A stretch of 64,000 nt of DNA from Vibrio fortis (GTDB taxonomy: Bacteria > Pseudomonadota > Gammaproteobacteria > Enterobacterales > Vibrionaceae). Each line of letters begins with the position of its first letter. Within the stretch, counting starts at the first letter, position 1. The notes beneath the pieces are model-generated. The model ran no database searches. It was not told the origin of the DNA and worked only from the letters and a program-made list of their open reading frames with translations. The translations under genes were made by a program, and so were the position numbers. Below, piece by piece: positions 44,547 to 52,299 of the stretch. The stretch is taken from positions 1,550,001-1,614,000 of the forward strand of contig NZ_AP025488.1 of assembly GCF_024347475.1 (NCBI RefSeq), written 5' to 3'.

Positions 44547-45114
44547 TTTGACCTCCTTTCTGACGTTCTTTAAACTCTTCAAGTGTCAATAAGTCAGTCT
44601 GAATCTCAGTGTTTTTTTCGTATTGAGGCAATTTTTCTGCAAAATTTTGCATAAACAAAAGCGCACCAATCACTGAAATACACAAGATACTAAATCCTAC
44701 TACACCACTTATAACGTAAGGGTTTGCATTACTCGACATAGCCTTGCTCTTTATCGCTTTAAAGTTGATACTTTCATATGGAATTAGCAATAAAAGTGAA
44801 TAAATCACACCAAAAGCAGTCAATTTGTAATCAGCCCAATCACCATAAACAAATGATGAGAATAAGTGTATAGATACTATCAATTTAAAGATAACGCTGT
44901 AGTTATCAAGCTTATCTACATGCTTTTCATTCACAACATTGAAGCAATGCACTCTGATTAGAGTTAACAGCATTGTATTGAATACAAACAATATAATCGC
45001 TAAGATCTCATACTCTTTGTAAAAAACCTGATTTAAAGAATAAAAACACATTACTGCACCAAAAAAATATGCTGGCAATAATGTTATCCCTCTGAACTTA
45101 TCGTAAGTCATCAT
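44539..45114 (-). CDS. Multi-pass membrane protein, 191 aa
   Basis: Five likely membrane spans (LLPAYFFGAVMCFYSL, ILAIILFVFNTMLLTLI, VIFKLIVSIHLFSSFV, LTAFGVIYSLLLLIP, VVGFSILCISVIGALLFM). Not recognised. GGAGGG precedes the start. Translated with the small membrane protein that follows. Confidence 0.65.
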   Translation of the reverse strand: MMTYDKFRGITLLPAYFFGAVMCFYSLNQVFYKEYEILAIILFVFNTMLLTLIRVHCFNVVNEKHVDKLDNYSVIFKLIVSIHLFSSFVYGDWADYKLTAFGVIYSLLLLIPYESINFKAIKSKAMSSNANPYVISGVVGFSILCISVIGALLFMQNFAEKLPQYEKNTEIQTDLLTLEEFKERQKGGQNE

Positions 45115-45242
45115 ATTAAACCCTCCATTAATTAATATTATTATGATACTTACATTAAATCATTTTAAAAAATGATTGCAAAAAACTGACGAACCAACTA
45201 TCGATTTTTCATTTATTTAAATGAAAATAATTTCAATAAGAC

Positions 45243-45275
45243 ACAAAAAAACACTCGTTAAGAGTGTTCTTTTGT
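45243..45275 (-). terminator. Terminator after the 45314 gene
   Basis: AACACTC / GAGTGTT stem with a 5-nt loop and minus-strand T-run. A larger TTTGAGCA / TGCTCAAA repeat (45275-45307) lies between it and the stop. Confidence 0.75.
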
Positions 45276-45313
45276 TTGAGCACAAACAAGAAATAAAAAT
45301 GCTCAAATAAAAT

Positions 45314-45940
45314 TCAAAAGTGAAACAAACATAGAACTACTATCAAAAAGCTAAGAACCGTTATAATCCTTTTCCTCTGCTTTGACTGTCCATCTTTCAT
45401 GCCATTTATCAGATAATCTCTTGCTTCGAAATTGTAGAGATACTTCATTTCAACTTGCTTAATCAACCTCGCATTGTCATCTGGGTTTTCTCTAAGTCGT
45501 TTTAGTTCTGACAAGCTTTGTTCGATTTGGTTGTTGAAGTCTTTTATTTGGCTTTTATTGTTTAATGCATTGACAGTAGACTTACCTAAAAGAACCCTCT
45601 TAAAGCCTCCATTTCGATTAGATGTCATGCTTTTTTCAGAGATCTCTTTTAGCATACCTACTTCATCAACTAACTCATTCATCTTATCAACCAGTACATC
45701 TAACGCATCTATGAGCTTCTGACGCTCTTCAATACAGATTTGTATTGATACCTTTGCTTGCAGTTCTTCATCACCATTTGAAGCTTTAAGATAGTCTTTG
45801 AAAAAGCTTTGAATCATTGTGTTGAAACGCTTGATTTCAATCTTAATCTCTAACGCTTGTTGCTTTCCATCTTCCAACGTTTTGCTGTTCAAATGATCGA
45901 CAAAAGCGTTACCTGTTATGTTTATTTTGTCTAATTCCAT
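45314..45940 (-). CDS. Tail-anchored coiled-coil protein, 208 aa
   Basis: Long helical, charged domain with heptad-like spacing (about 25-180) and a single C-terminal membrane span (IITVLSFLIVVLCLFHF) with no residues beyond it. No signal peptide. The layout suits a protein held at the inner face of the membrane. Two dispersed palindromes lie upstream of it. GGAGG precedes the ATG. Confidence 0.65.
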   Translation of the reverse strand: MELDKINITGNAFVDHLNSKTLEDGKQQALEIKIEIKRFNTMIQSFFKDYLKASNGDEELQAKVSIQICIEERQKLIDALDVLVDKMNELVDEVGMLKEISEKSMTSNRNGGFKRVLLGKSTVNALNNKSQIKDFNNQIEQSLSELKRLRENPDDNARLIKQVEMKYLYNFEARDYLINGMKDGQSKQRKRIITVLSFLIVVLCLFHF

Positions 45941-46077
45941 TGTAATTCCTCCATATTTTCATTAAAGCATTACAAAGAAAATAGTCAAAGAATCAGCAGT
46001 TTATAGATGATGACAGTTGTTGAAATGTCATATAGATAAAGGGATTTCCTTTCTGTAATCGCCTGGTCGAGTACCTG

Positions 46078-46098
46078 AAAATTACAAAATGTAATTTT
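46078..46098. repeat. Dispersed palindrome, site 6
   Basis: AAAATTACA-N3-TGTAATTTT with GTACCTG on the left and GAGTAT on the right; type-A. Upstream of the 45314 gene. Confidence 0.85.
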
Positions 46099-46119
46099 GA
46101 GTATCTTGTGTAGACATGA

Positions 46120-46148
46120 CTTGAAACTTACAAAATGTAAGGATTAGA
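46120..46148. repeat. Dispersed palindrome, site 7 (type-B side)
   Basis: Core TTACA-N3-TGTAA (46128-46140). The right arm TGTAAGGATTAG is type-B; the left arm GAAACTTACA is a weaker A-like arm. Confidence 0.75.
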
Positions 46149-46155
46149 TAGTCGC

Positions 46156-46497
46156 CTACAAATCAGCTTGTTTTAGAGCTTCTTGTTTCGCTCTCTCACA
46201 GCCCTTTAAAGCAGAATCAGTGTTAAGCCATGCTTGGCTTTTGTTTTTTATAGGATCGTAGGGATAGCCGTTGAAACACTTGTATGATGTAGGTATGGAC
46301 CCTCTGCCAGATACATAAGAAAAACTCTGTTTTAAAAACCAGATTCCTGTAGATGAGTAATGAATCGTCTGATAAACCTTTGCCACTTTCACAGTGTTTT
46401 GTTCATCAGAGTAGGTGTAGAACGTCCTATTATATTCAGAGCAATGAGCGTGAACGCTCATCATCACTGATACAACAACTATGATTTTCTTAAACAT
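46156..46497 (-). CDS. Small secreted protein, paralogue of the one at 5580-5912
   Basis: 113 residues; signal peptide about 1-19. Shares QTIH, W-x-L-K, S-G-R, Y-K-C-x-N-G, P-Y, S-Q-A-W, T-D and L-x-G-C with the 5580 product. It has an extra C-terminal helix. Function unknown. Palindrome sites 8 and 9 lie in its upstream region. Confidence 0.75.
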   Translation of the reverse strand: MFKKIIVVVSVMMSVHAHCSEYNRTFYTYSDEQNTVKVAKVYQTIHYSSTGIWFLKQSFSYVSGRGSIPTSYKCFNGYPYDPIKNKSQAWLNTDSALKGCERAKQEALKQADL

Positions 46498-46579
46498 AAA
46501 TACCTCCGAATTTTCTGTATGATTCTCTTACACAGATAACATAGAAAAGGCATTAGGCAAGCCGAGAGAGGTTGTATCA

Positions 46580-46608
46580 CCTAATCCTTACAGTTTGTAA
46601 GAATTAGG
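46580..46608. repeat. Dispersed palindrome, site 8 (type-B)
   Basis: 13-bp arms CCTAATCCTTACA and TGTAAGAATTAGG (12 of 13 match) with a 3-nt spacer. The clearest pure type-B site. Confidence 0.8.
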
Positions 46609-46629
46609 TCTTTTGGAAGTGAGATACTG

Positions 46630-46650
46630 AAAATTACATTTTGTAATTTT
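46630..46650. repeat. Dispersed palindrome, site 9
   Basis: AAAATTACA-N3-TGTAATTTT, type-A, flanked by TACTG and GAGGTAC. Only 21 bp from site 8. Confidence 0.85.
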
Positions 46651-46673
46651 GAGGTACTGAACGTTAAAAACGC

Positions 46674-47438
46674 TTATGCTGCGGATTTTATTTCAGGTGT
46701 TGTTAGTTTCTTATTGAATGCTTGAATCGTAAACATAGAGCGAATGAGTAATGCAGATTCAATGTGTTCTTGCGAACCAAACGTTTTTCTAATCTCTTGA
46801 TTTGTTATCAATGCTGGAACATCACAGCCCATGATTTTAGTCCTCTTGGTTATGCCCTTTAACGCAAAATGTTCATATTCAAGCAAGGCATCATGGTTGT
46901 AAACAAGATAGGAGATTGGAAAATTGATATGTAGATAGTTGTTGTACTCGATTTGGATGACGACCACTTTACATGCAAATGAATCCAGATCATTCAAAAC
47001 AAGTGCAACTTCTTTAGACTGTCTCTTTTGTTTAAACTCTTTTAGCTTTGAGAGTACAAGCGCACCTGTCCCACAGGCAATATCACTAACATATGAGATA
47101 TCCTTTACGTCAGTATCAACATCCATCATTTGGCTTACTGCATAACTCAATGGTGTGGGTGTTAAGTGCTGACAATGCTTATCTCTTCTGCCGTTTTTCA
47201 ATACGTTTATATGAGCCATTAATTCACCTAACGTATCTCTGAATGGTTTTCGTTTGATTTCGTTAAGATAAACAGTTGTTAACTCACCGACAGACCGAGC
47301 ATAGCTATCGTATTTCGCATTAGATATTCCTCTGATGACATACATGTATTGCATATCGACAAAAATTTCAAACATACGTTGAACATTGATTTTATGATGC
47401 TTTGCATGTTTCTCTAATGCTTTGTGTAATTTTTTCAT
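46674..47438 (-). CDS. N6-adenine methyltransferase-like protein with degenerate motif IV
   Basis: 254 residues. A helical N-terminus leads to TPTPLSYAVSQMM and motif I, DIACGTGAL, as in type I-like N6 methyltransferases; LNDLDSFACKVVVIQ follows in the place of the next motif. The catalytic NPPF/Y motif should follow a V-P-A-L-I-T strand; N-Q-E-I is found there. It may bind S-adenosylmethionine and DNA without methylating it, or it may use a different residue. Methyltransferases on mobile elements usually protect from restriction. GGAGAT precedes the ATG. Confidence 0.6.
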   Translation of the reverse strand: MKKLHKALEKHAKHHKINVQRMFEIFVDMQYMYVIRGISNAKYDSYARSVGELTTVYLNEIKRKPFRDTLGELMAHINVLKNGRRDKHCQHLTPTPLSYAVSQMMDVDTDVKDISYVSDIACGTGALVLSKLKEFKQKRQSKEVALVLNDLDSFACKVVVIQIEYNNYLHINFPISYLVYNHDALLEYEHFALKGITKRTKIMGCDVPALITNQEIRKTFGSQEHIESALLIRSMFTIQAFNKKLTTPEIKSAA

Positions 47439-47575
47439 AGTCTATCTCCAATTTATTTTTAAATTTTATTTTTTATAGAGATAAACTGAATTGTTTATCT
47501 CATATTTTTGAAATGATGCATTTCATTTTTCATAACTCTTTTAGTTAATAAACGAGTGTATTTATCTCACATACA

Positions 47576-48334
47576 TTAACCAGAAATGTAGTTGATTTTT
47601 ATTTTCGTGTTGCAACATTCACATTCAAAAAATTGTTTAGAGCTGTCTACATCAGACTCAAACAAATCAGGCAAAAGTTCATAGTTAGGATTATCACAAC
47701 AATGAAAATCAGGCATTTCATGATTTACATTACCTATACCAATTGAAGTTATAACGATGTCACTTTCTGAACTAACGACAGTCCAAGATTCAAAGTCATA
47801 TTCAATGCTATGTTTTTTCTCACATTTATCACAAATGTAAGTGCTTTTGACAAACTCAAAGTAAACATCATCTTCTGATTCATGATTCCATTCATCATGA
47901 CAACATTCACACTTAGAACTTTCGTTAAAACTTGATTCGTAGTCCTCTTGCATAGCTTCAATCCATTCATCTAATGCAGTTGTATTAAACGTTTTTGCTC
48001 TTTTTCTGATTGCCATACCAGTGATTTCAGTATCAAGTGAAGCTTCTAAAACGTTGAGAAGTGTGGTTCTTATAAAAACACCTAACATCGTCTGTTTAAA
48101 ATCGATTCCCATGTTGTGGTAAACAACACTTACAACTGCGTACATCGCTTTTATGTCTGATGTTGTGATGGTTTTTTCATAGTCGATTAGCTGTATAAAA
48201 CCGTTAGTAACAATTCGTTGCTGTACTGTAAGACAGTTAAGCTCCTCAAAGCATCCCAATGCTTCTCTGAACTGAATCAGATCCTCTTGTGATTCAATTA
48301 CTTCACTTAAGGTTTTGGTTTGATTTAATTTCAT
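47576..48334 (-). CDS. Zinc-ribbon hypothetical protein, 252 aa
   Basis: Not recognised. The C-terminal half has paired cysteines: CECCHDEW ... YICDKCEKKH, then HCCDNP ... FECECCNTKI, which suggests two zinc ribbons or knuckles. The N-terminal half is helical. It follows the GNAT gene by 9 bp and TAGGAG forms its ribosome site. A nucleic-acid-binding role is possible. Confidence 0.65.
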   Translation of the reverse strand: MKLNQTKTLSEVIESQEDLIQFREALGCFEELNCLTVQQRIVTNGFIQLIDYEKTITTSDIKAMYAVVSVVYHNMGIDFKQTMLGVFIRTTLLNVLEASLDTEITGMAIRKRAKTFNTTALDEWIEAMQEDYESSFNESSKCECCHDEWNHESEDDVYFEFVKSTYICDKCEKKHSIEYDFESWTVVSSESDIVITSIGIGNVNHEMPDFHCCDNPNYELLPDLFESDVDSSKQFFECECCNTKIKINYISG

Positions 48335-48343
48335 AATTTACTC

Positions 48344-48952
48344 CTACGCTGCTTTCTTCTGTTGATCCATCATCATGCATACAGCTTTCATCATGTCTGC
48401 GGTCATATCTTCTTCTGCTATACCAGAAAATGCACATAACTCTTCTCTTGTATAACTACTATCTTCTCCTGCAAGTTCATTAAGTTTTTGCAGATCTTCT
48501 TCTGAAACAAGATGATTATTGTTTGGTGTTAATCCTGTCACTAATCGATTAAAACCGAATTGTTCATAGAAGTATCTAATGTCATGATCTTGATTTTTAT
48601 CAATTTCAATCAGAATTGGTTTATTTTGTTTTTTCGCATAATCCAAATACTTTTTAATCAATGCTTTAGCGATACCTAATCCTCGTTTAGTTTGTTTGAC
48701 ATACAAACCACTAATTATAATTGCTTGGTCAGTATTTTGTGCTAAAAGCCCATAAACCAACTTTCCTCTTGCATCCTTTTTAATAATTGTCTCACTATCA
48801 TAACGTGCTGTTTTTCTTGCTTCCTCAAATTGCTTTTGAAGAGCGTTTTGATAATGCTTAATCTCATTTTCTGTCATGCCTTCACAAAACTCTCTTGAAA
48901 TTAATTTTTGAGCAAAAACGTTGTTTACTTGAATGTTTTCTTTGATTTTCAT
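48344..48952 (-). CDS. GNAT-family N-acetyltransferase, 202 aa
   Basis: Acetyl-CoA binding motif in ISGLYVKQTKRGLGIAKALIKKYLDYA, with the Q/R-x-x-G-x-G/A loop. An ILIEID strand and YFYEQFGFNRL complete the core. The C-terminus adds an acidic, helical extension of about 55 residues. Substrate unknown. It lies in a minus-strand series with another GNAT gene. Confidence 0.75.
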   Translation of the reverse strand: MKIKENIQVNNVFAQKLISREFCEGMTENEIKHYQNALQKQFEEARKTARYDSETIIKKDARGKLVYGLLAQNTDQAIIISGLYVKQTKRGLGIAKALIKKYLDYAKKQNKPILIEIDKNQDHDIRYFYEQFGFNRLVTGLTPNNNHLVSEEDLQKLNELAGEDSSYTREELCAFSGIAEEDMTADMMKAVCMMMDQQKKAA

Positions 48953-48990
48953 AATTACCTCTTTTTGGAATTTAAATTGTTAAGTTTTAG

Positions 48991-49014
48991 TTATCCCTGC
49001 CCTTTTTCAGACAT
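48991..49014 (-). other. Mini-ORF and hairpin leader before the second GNAT gene
   Basis: Seven-codon reading frame MSEKGQG, embedded in a TGTC / GGCA hairpin. A near-copy lies before the other GNAT gene. Translation is not proven. Confidence 0.35.
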
Positions 49015-49042
49015 AGATTTTAATTTTTATATTATTTGAATA

Positions 49043-49609
49043 TTAAGCAGCTAAAAGATGTGCTGCTTTAATGTTTGATACTGTGTTTGGGTAAACCATT
49101 GCGTTTTCAGCATTTTGATTATCTTCAATTCTTGACAAAGATTTTTCATCACACATAAATAACGAATCACCACCACCATCAACATTATCAAAAACTAATC
49201 CATAACCAACGCTGTTATAAAAATTAGAGACATCAGCAGCTTCATTACGATTTACAAGAACAAAACTTGGTTTACCAGTCATTGACTCTATGTGTCTGAC
49301 TTGACGAGCCATTATTGTACCAAGACCCTGATTTTGATATTTTCCCGTCACAACCATATAGTTGATTTTGAATGCATCATCATATTCTTTTAGTACAAAA
49401 CCACCAATAAAACTCCCATCCATAAAAACACTATGCGTATAAAAATCACAATTACGCAGTATGTTTTCTTTACAAAGAAATGCCAGATTTTCTACCACTT
49501 GCTCTTCAACGTTTCCTTCAAAACCAGTTTGAACGAGATACTCACTGATAACTTTTTCTGCAGCTTCATAATCATTTTCTGTAAAAGTAGTAGTTAGTTC
49601 TTCAATCAT
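49043..49609 (-). CDS. GNAT-family N-acetyltransferase, 188 aa
   Basis: Acetyl-CoA loop in INYMVVTGKYQNQGLGTIMARQVRHIE (Q-N-Q-G-L-G-T), preceded by SFIGGFVLKEY and followed by the SFVLVNRNEAADVSNFYNSVGYGLVF strand-helix unit typical of GNAT folds. A C-terminal tail (to AAHLLAA) is unusual. Substrate unknown. Not obviously a copy of the other GNAT gene beyond the shared fold. Confidence 0.75.
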   Translation of the reverse strand: MIEELTTTFTENDYEAAEKVISEYLVQTGFEGNVEEQVVENLAFLCKENILRNCDFYTHSVFMDGSFIGGFVLKEYDDAFKINYMVVTGKYQNQGLGTIMARQVRHIESMTGKPSFVLVNRNEAADVSNFYNSVGYGLVFDNVDGGGDSLFMCDEKSLSRIEDNQNAENAMVYPNTVSNIKAAHLLAA

Positions 49610-49636
49610 AATTTTTTTCCTCTTATTGATTTTTGA

Positions 49637-49666
49637 TTACACGAACCCCTGTCTTATCTCAGACAT
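49637..49666 (-). other. Mini-ORF and hairpin leader before the first GNAT gene
   Basis: Nine-codon reading frame MSEIRQGFV with a TGTCT / AGACA hairpin. Matches the leader before the next GNAT gene over ATCTATGTCTGA and the CAGGG region. Confidence 0.35.
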
Positions 49667-49694
49667 AGATTCATTTTTATTTTATGTGATTGGT

Positions 49695-50210
49695 TTAGCT
49701 GGCTTTTTGAAGCTCAACTTTTTCAGAAATTAGCTGTTCAAGATTCAGCAACATCATTACCAAGCAGACACGTTGAATCTCTTCAAATAAGCCAAATCGC
49801 TCATTACCTACAAAGTAGTTTTTGTGTTGGTTGACGAATGCAGCAAGGACACCGAACAACACTAAGTCAGTGTGTTCTTCTATATCAGATAAGCCTCGAT
49901 ACTTCGCTACACACGCACCAGATAGAGCTGGCTGCAGTATTCTTGCTGAAATGATGTGTTGAGACATAGCTTGCCTAACCATGTCTTCACAAAAAGGCAT
50001 GATTTCGTCATTAGAGATGACAAGGTTTTTGATAACTTCAACCGATTGTTTGAAATTGTTGTGAAACACGATATTTGTATAGCTCTTCAACAACTCGGAA
50101 GTTGATGAAATTAAATATGTGTATTTTGAATCACTCTCTACATGTGATTGCATGAGAGTGTTGATGTCAGTCGTTAGTTGACCAATAGTTTTAGTTTTGT
50201 GTTGATTCAT
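49695..50210 (-). CDS. Hypothetical protein, 171 aa
   Basis: Not recognised. Helical, cytoplasmic, with a leucine-rich C-terminal half. AGGAGG precedes the ATG. First gene of the minus-strand series that includes both GNAT genes. Confidence 0.65.
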   Translation of the reverse strand: MNQHKTKTIGQLTTDINTLMQSHVESDSKYTYLISSTSELLKSYTNIVFHNNFKQSVEVIKNLVISNDEIMPFCEDMVRQAMSQHIISARILQPALSGACVAKYRGLSDIEEHTDLVLFGVLAAFVNQHKNYFVGNERFGLFEEIQRVCLVMMLLNLEQLISEKVELQKAS

Positions 50211-50677
50211 ATCTCTTTCCTCCTATTAGTTATTTAGAGAGAAAGAGCAATATTCCTGTAGTGATAGTTAATGACGTTTTTTCTTATTCTTATATGAGTA
50301 AGTAATTTTGTTATTAATCTGTTTCCGTATTAATTGCTCGTTTTCATTCAACGAGGAAAATAATATCACTAATTAAAATTCTTAGTCAACGTGATGATAC
50401 AGCAAACCAACTCAACAATCAAACTTACAATTAAAATAAAAACCAATGTTTTATCTTATTGATTTTAATAGAAAAACAACAAAATCAATGCACTTTACAG
50501 CATATAAAATAAATAATGGATTTTTAAATTAAGAATTAAATTCTACAAATTAGTTTATCATTATTGTATATAAGAATAAAAAACTGAGATATTTTTAACT
50601 TCAGGACCATCACCTGGTTTTTTTATCAAAAAAAAACCCTCTGGCTATTTTTTAGTCAGTAAATATAAGGAATTCTA

Positions 50678-50693
50678 CGTGATCTAAATCACA
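50678..50693. promoter_or_regulatory. CRP-like site
   Basis: CGTGA-N6-TCACA matches nine of ten core CRP bases. The distance to any start codon on either strand (over 450 bp to 50210) makes its role uncertain. Confidence 0.3.
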
Positions 50694-50723
50694 TTGTGCC
50701 TTTCGGCAAGTTTAATCAGATAC

Positions 50724-50750
50724 AAAAAAACACTCATTAAGAGTGCTTTT
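50724..50750 (-). terminator. Terminator after the 50768 gene
   Basis: CACTC / GAGTG stem with a 5-nt loop and minus-strand T-run. Confidence 0.75.
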
Positions 50751-50767
50751 CTTATTCTTTCTATTCA

Positions 50768-52285
50768 TCAACAAGCTTTTACTTCATGTTCAAACACTAA
50801 ATCGATTCCATCAAAAGACTGTTTTACTTGATTGATACAGCCACTCACACCACTTTCAATGCCAGCCGTTGATCTAATTAATACAGAACCGTGTGATTGT
50901 CCGTTTTTAAGCTCTTGATTAATCGTAAATCCTTGGTGTTTTGTAGAGTTACTTCTAAACGAATCTAAGTGAACCTCTCCACCATCAACATTAATAATGT
51001 GTTGGACGTTGGCTGTGTTGCTCATCGTGAACGTGTTGCCACTGTTAGACGTTGTGAATTCCCCCTTTACATCAACAATGTTTGAGCCACTACTCATAGC
51101 GTTATAGATTGTTAAACTGCCATTACTCATGTGTACAGAAGAACCAGAATCAATCTCTATAATCGTATCGCCTTTGCTACTTGCTGTTTTTTCCTTGATA
51201 TCAGCATTCACAAGCAGCTCAGAGCCGATAAGATTGAACATAGAATTAAAACTATTACTGACATTAAATTGAAGCTTATCAGACAAGTTCAAGCGACTAT
51301 TCAGAAGGTTTATGTGATTGGCAAAGTAGACGTTTGTAAATGTGTCATCTAAATAAACCTCGCTATTATTTGCAGTAAAACCACCAAATGAGATGTTTTT
51401 GAAACGAACATCACTATTGTTTACTTCAAAATGTGTCGCTTTTGTATTCATTCTCAGTGATGATGAGTAAACATCTAAATCAACATTTTCAAGTTCAAGT
51501 GTTTGATTAGATAATAAATTCCCATTTAGATTTATAATAATTTTTGTTCGACCATTCTTACTAATTAAGTAATCACTTGTTAAAGTTAGATCATCAGTTA
51601 GGTTTAAAAGATATCCTCTGTTTGTTTTATCATTTTCTAATAGAGTAAAAATTGTTGAAGCAGTTGCATTGTCAACATTCAAGCTTAACGTAGTATCAGA
51701 TAAATCTAATGTGTTATGCGTTTCAATTTCATCTTTTGTAATAGCTTTAACCTTTGCATTGGTTAAGTAGAAAGCCCCAACATCAGAATCATATTTAACG
51801 TCATTACAGCTTACTACTGACTCTTCAAACTTAGAGATGATAAACGCTGATACTTCTGGTGCTCCTGCATTTACAGGTGGTAAATCACTTCTGGTTGCGT
51901 AATCAACACCATCAATCTCTGTTGTTAAAACTTCATAAGAACTACCATCATTTTGCTGTACTGTTTCAGTTTTGGTTGTTCCATCGTTCAACCCATAAGG
52001 ACAATACTGATAGTAATGACCTCTCACGTTTCTTAGAGCAATACCAAAATCATTAGGTAATCTATGCTCATTGGTCATAGGTGTACCGAACGGCAATGCA
52101 AATTCATTTTGGTGTAAGATTGGTATAGCTGATTTGATAAGTTTCTTTTTGATAATCTCTAATTCTTGATCAATGCTATCCATCTCAGATGAGACAGATA
52201 GATTGTGATTCACCATCAACATGTTATAGCTAATGATTGTAAAGAATCCCAAGAAAATCATTATCATAACTATAATAGCAATCAT
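50768..52285 (-). CDS. N-terminally anchored repeat (beta-helix-like) surface protein, 505 aa
   Basis: An N-terminal hydrophobic segment (about residues 2-24) is followed by a helical neck (to about 50) and a short domain with paired cysteines, then from about residue 190 a long run of short strands with repeated S/T/N-rich turns, suggesting a beta-helix or solenoid. The N-terminal layout resembles a pilin or PilV-like subunit, but no prepilin cleavage motif is seen. It shares an operon with the RCC1-like gene (GGGGAGG between them). Likely a surface or pilus-tip adhesin (inference). Confidence 0.6.
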   Translation of the reverse strand: MIAIIVMIMIFLGFFTIISYNMLMVNHNLSVSSEMDSIDQELEIIKKKLIKSAIPILHQNEFALPFGTPMTNEHRLPNDFGIALRNVRGHYYQYCPYGLNDGTTKTETVQQNDGSSYEVLTTEIDGVDYATRSDLPPVNAGAPEVSAFIISKFEESVVSCNDVKYDSDVGAFYLTNAKVKAITKDEIETHNTLDLSDTTLSLNVDNATASTIFTLLENDKTNRGYLLNLTDDLTLTSDYLISKNGRTKIIINLNGNLLSNQTLELENVDLDVYSSSLRMNTKATHFEVNNSDVRFKNISFGGFTANNSEVYLDDTFTNVYFANHINLLNSRLNLSDKLQFNVSNSFNSMFNLIGSELLVNADIKEKTASSKGDTIIEIDSGSSVHMSNGSLTIYNAMSSGSNIVDVKGEFTTSNSGNTFTMSNTANVQHIINVDGGEVHLDSFRSNSTKHQGFTINQELKNGQSHGSVLIRSTAGIESGVSGCINQVKQSFDGIDLVFEHEVKAC

Positions 52286-52299
52286 AATGACCTCCCCTC

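Larger units (their letters stand above)
50211..50767. other. 557-bp noncoding region
   Basis: No gene supported. It contains a GGTCC-TGA sequence (50602-50608, minus strand) without a good -10, a CRP-like palindrome (50678-50693) and the terminator of the 50768 gene. The part nearest the 50210 start is AT-rich. Confidence 0.4.

Noticed and set aside
16014..46650. CRISPR array or integron attC sites as an explanation for the dispersed palindromes
   Set aside because: The repeats are not regularly spaced, have no unique spacers of constant length, and lack the R/L boxes of attC sites.
48344..49609. GNAT toxin-antitoxin pair (TacT/AtaT-like)
   Set aside because: No ribbon-helix-helix antitoxin gene is adjacent, and the proteins have long C-terminal extensions unlike those toxins.
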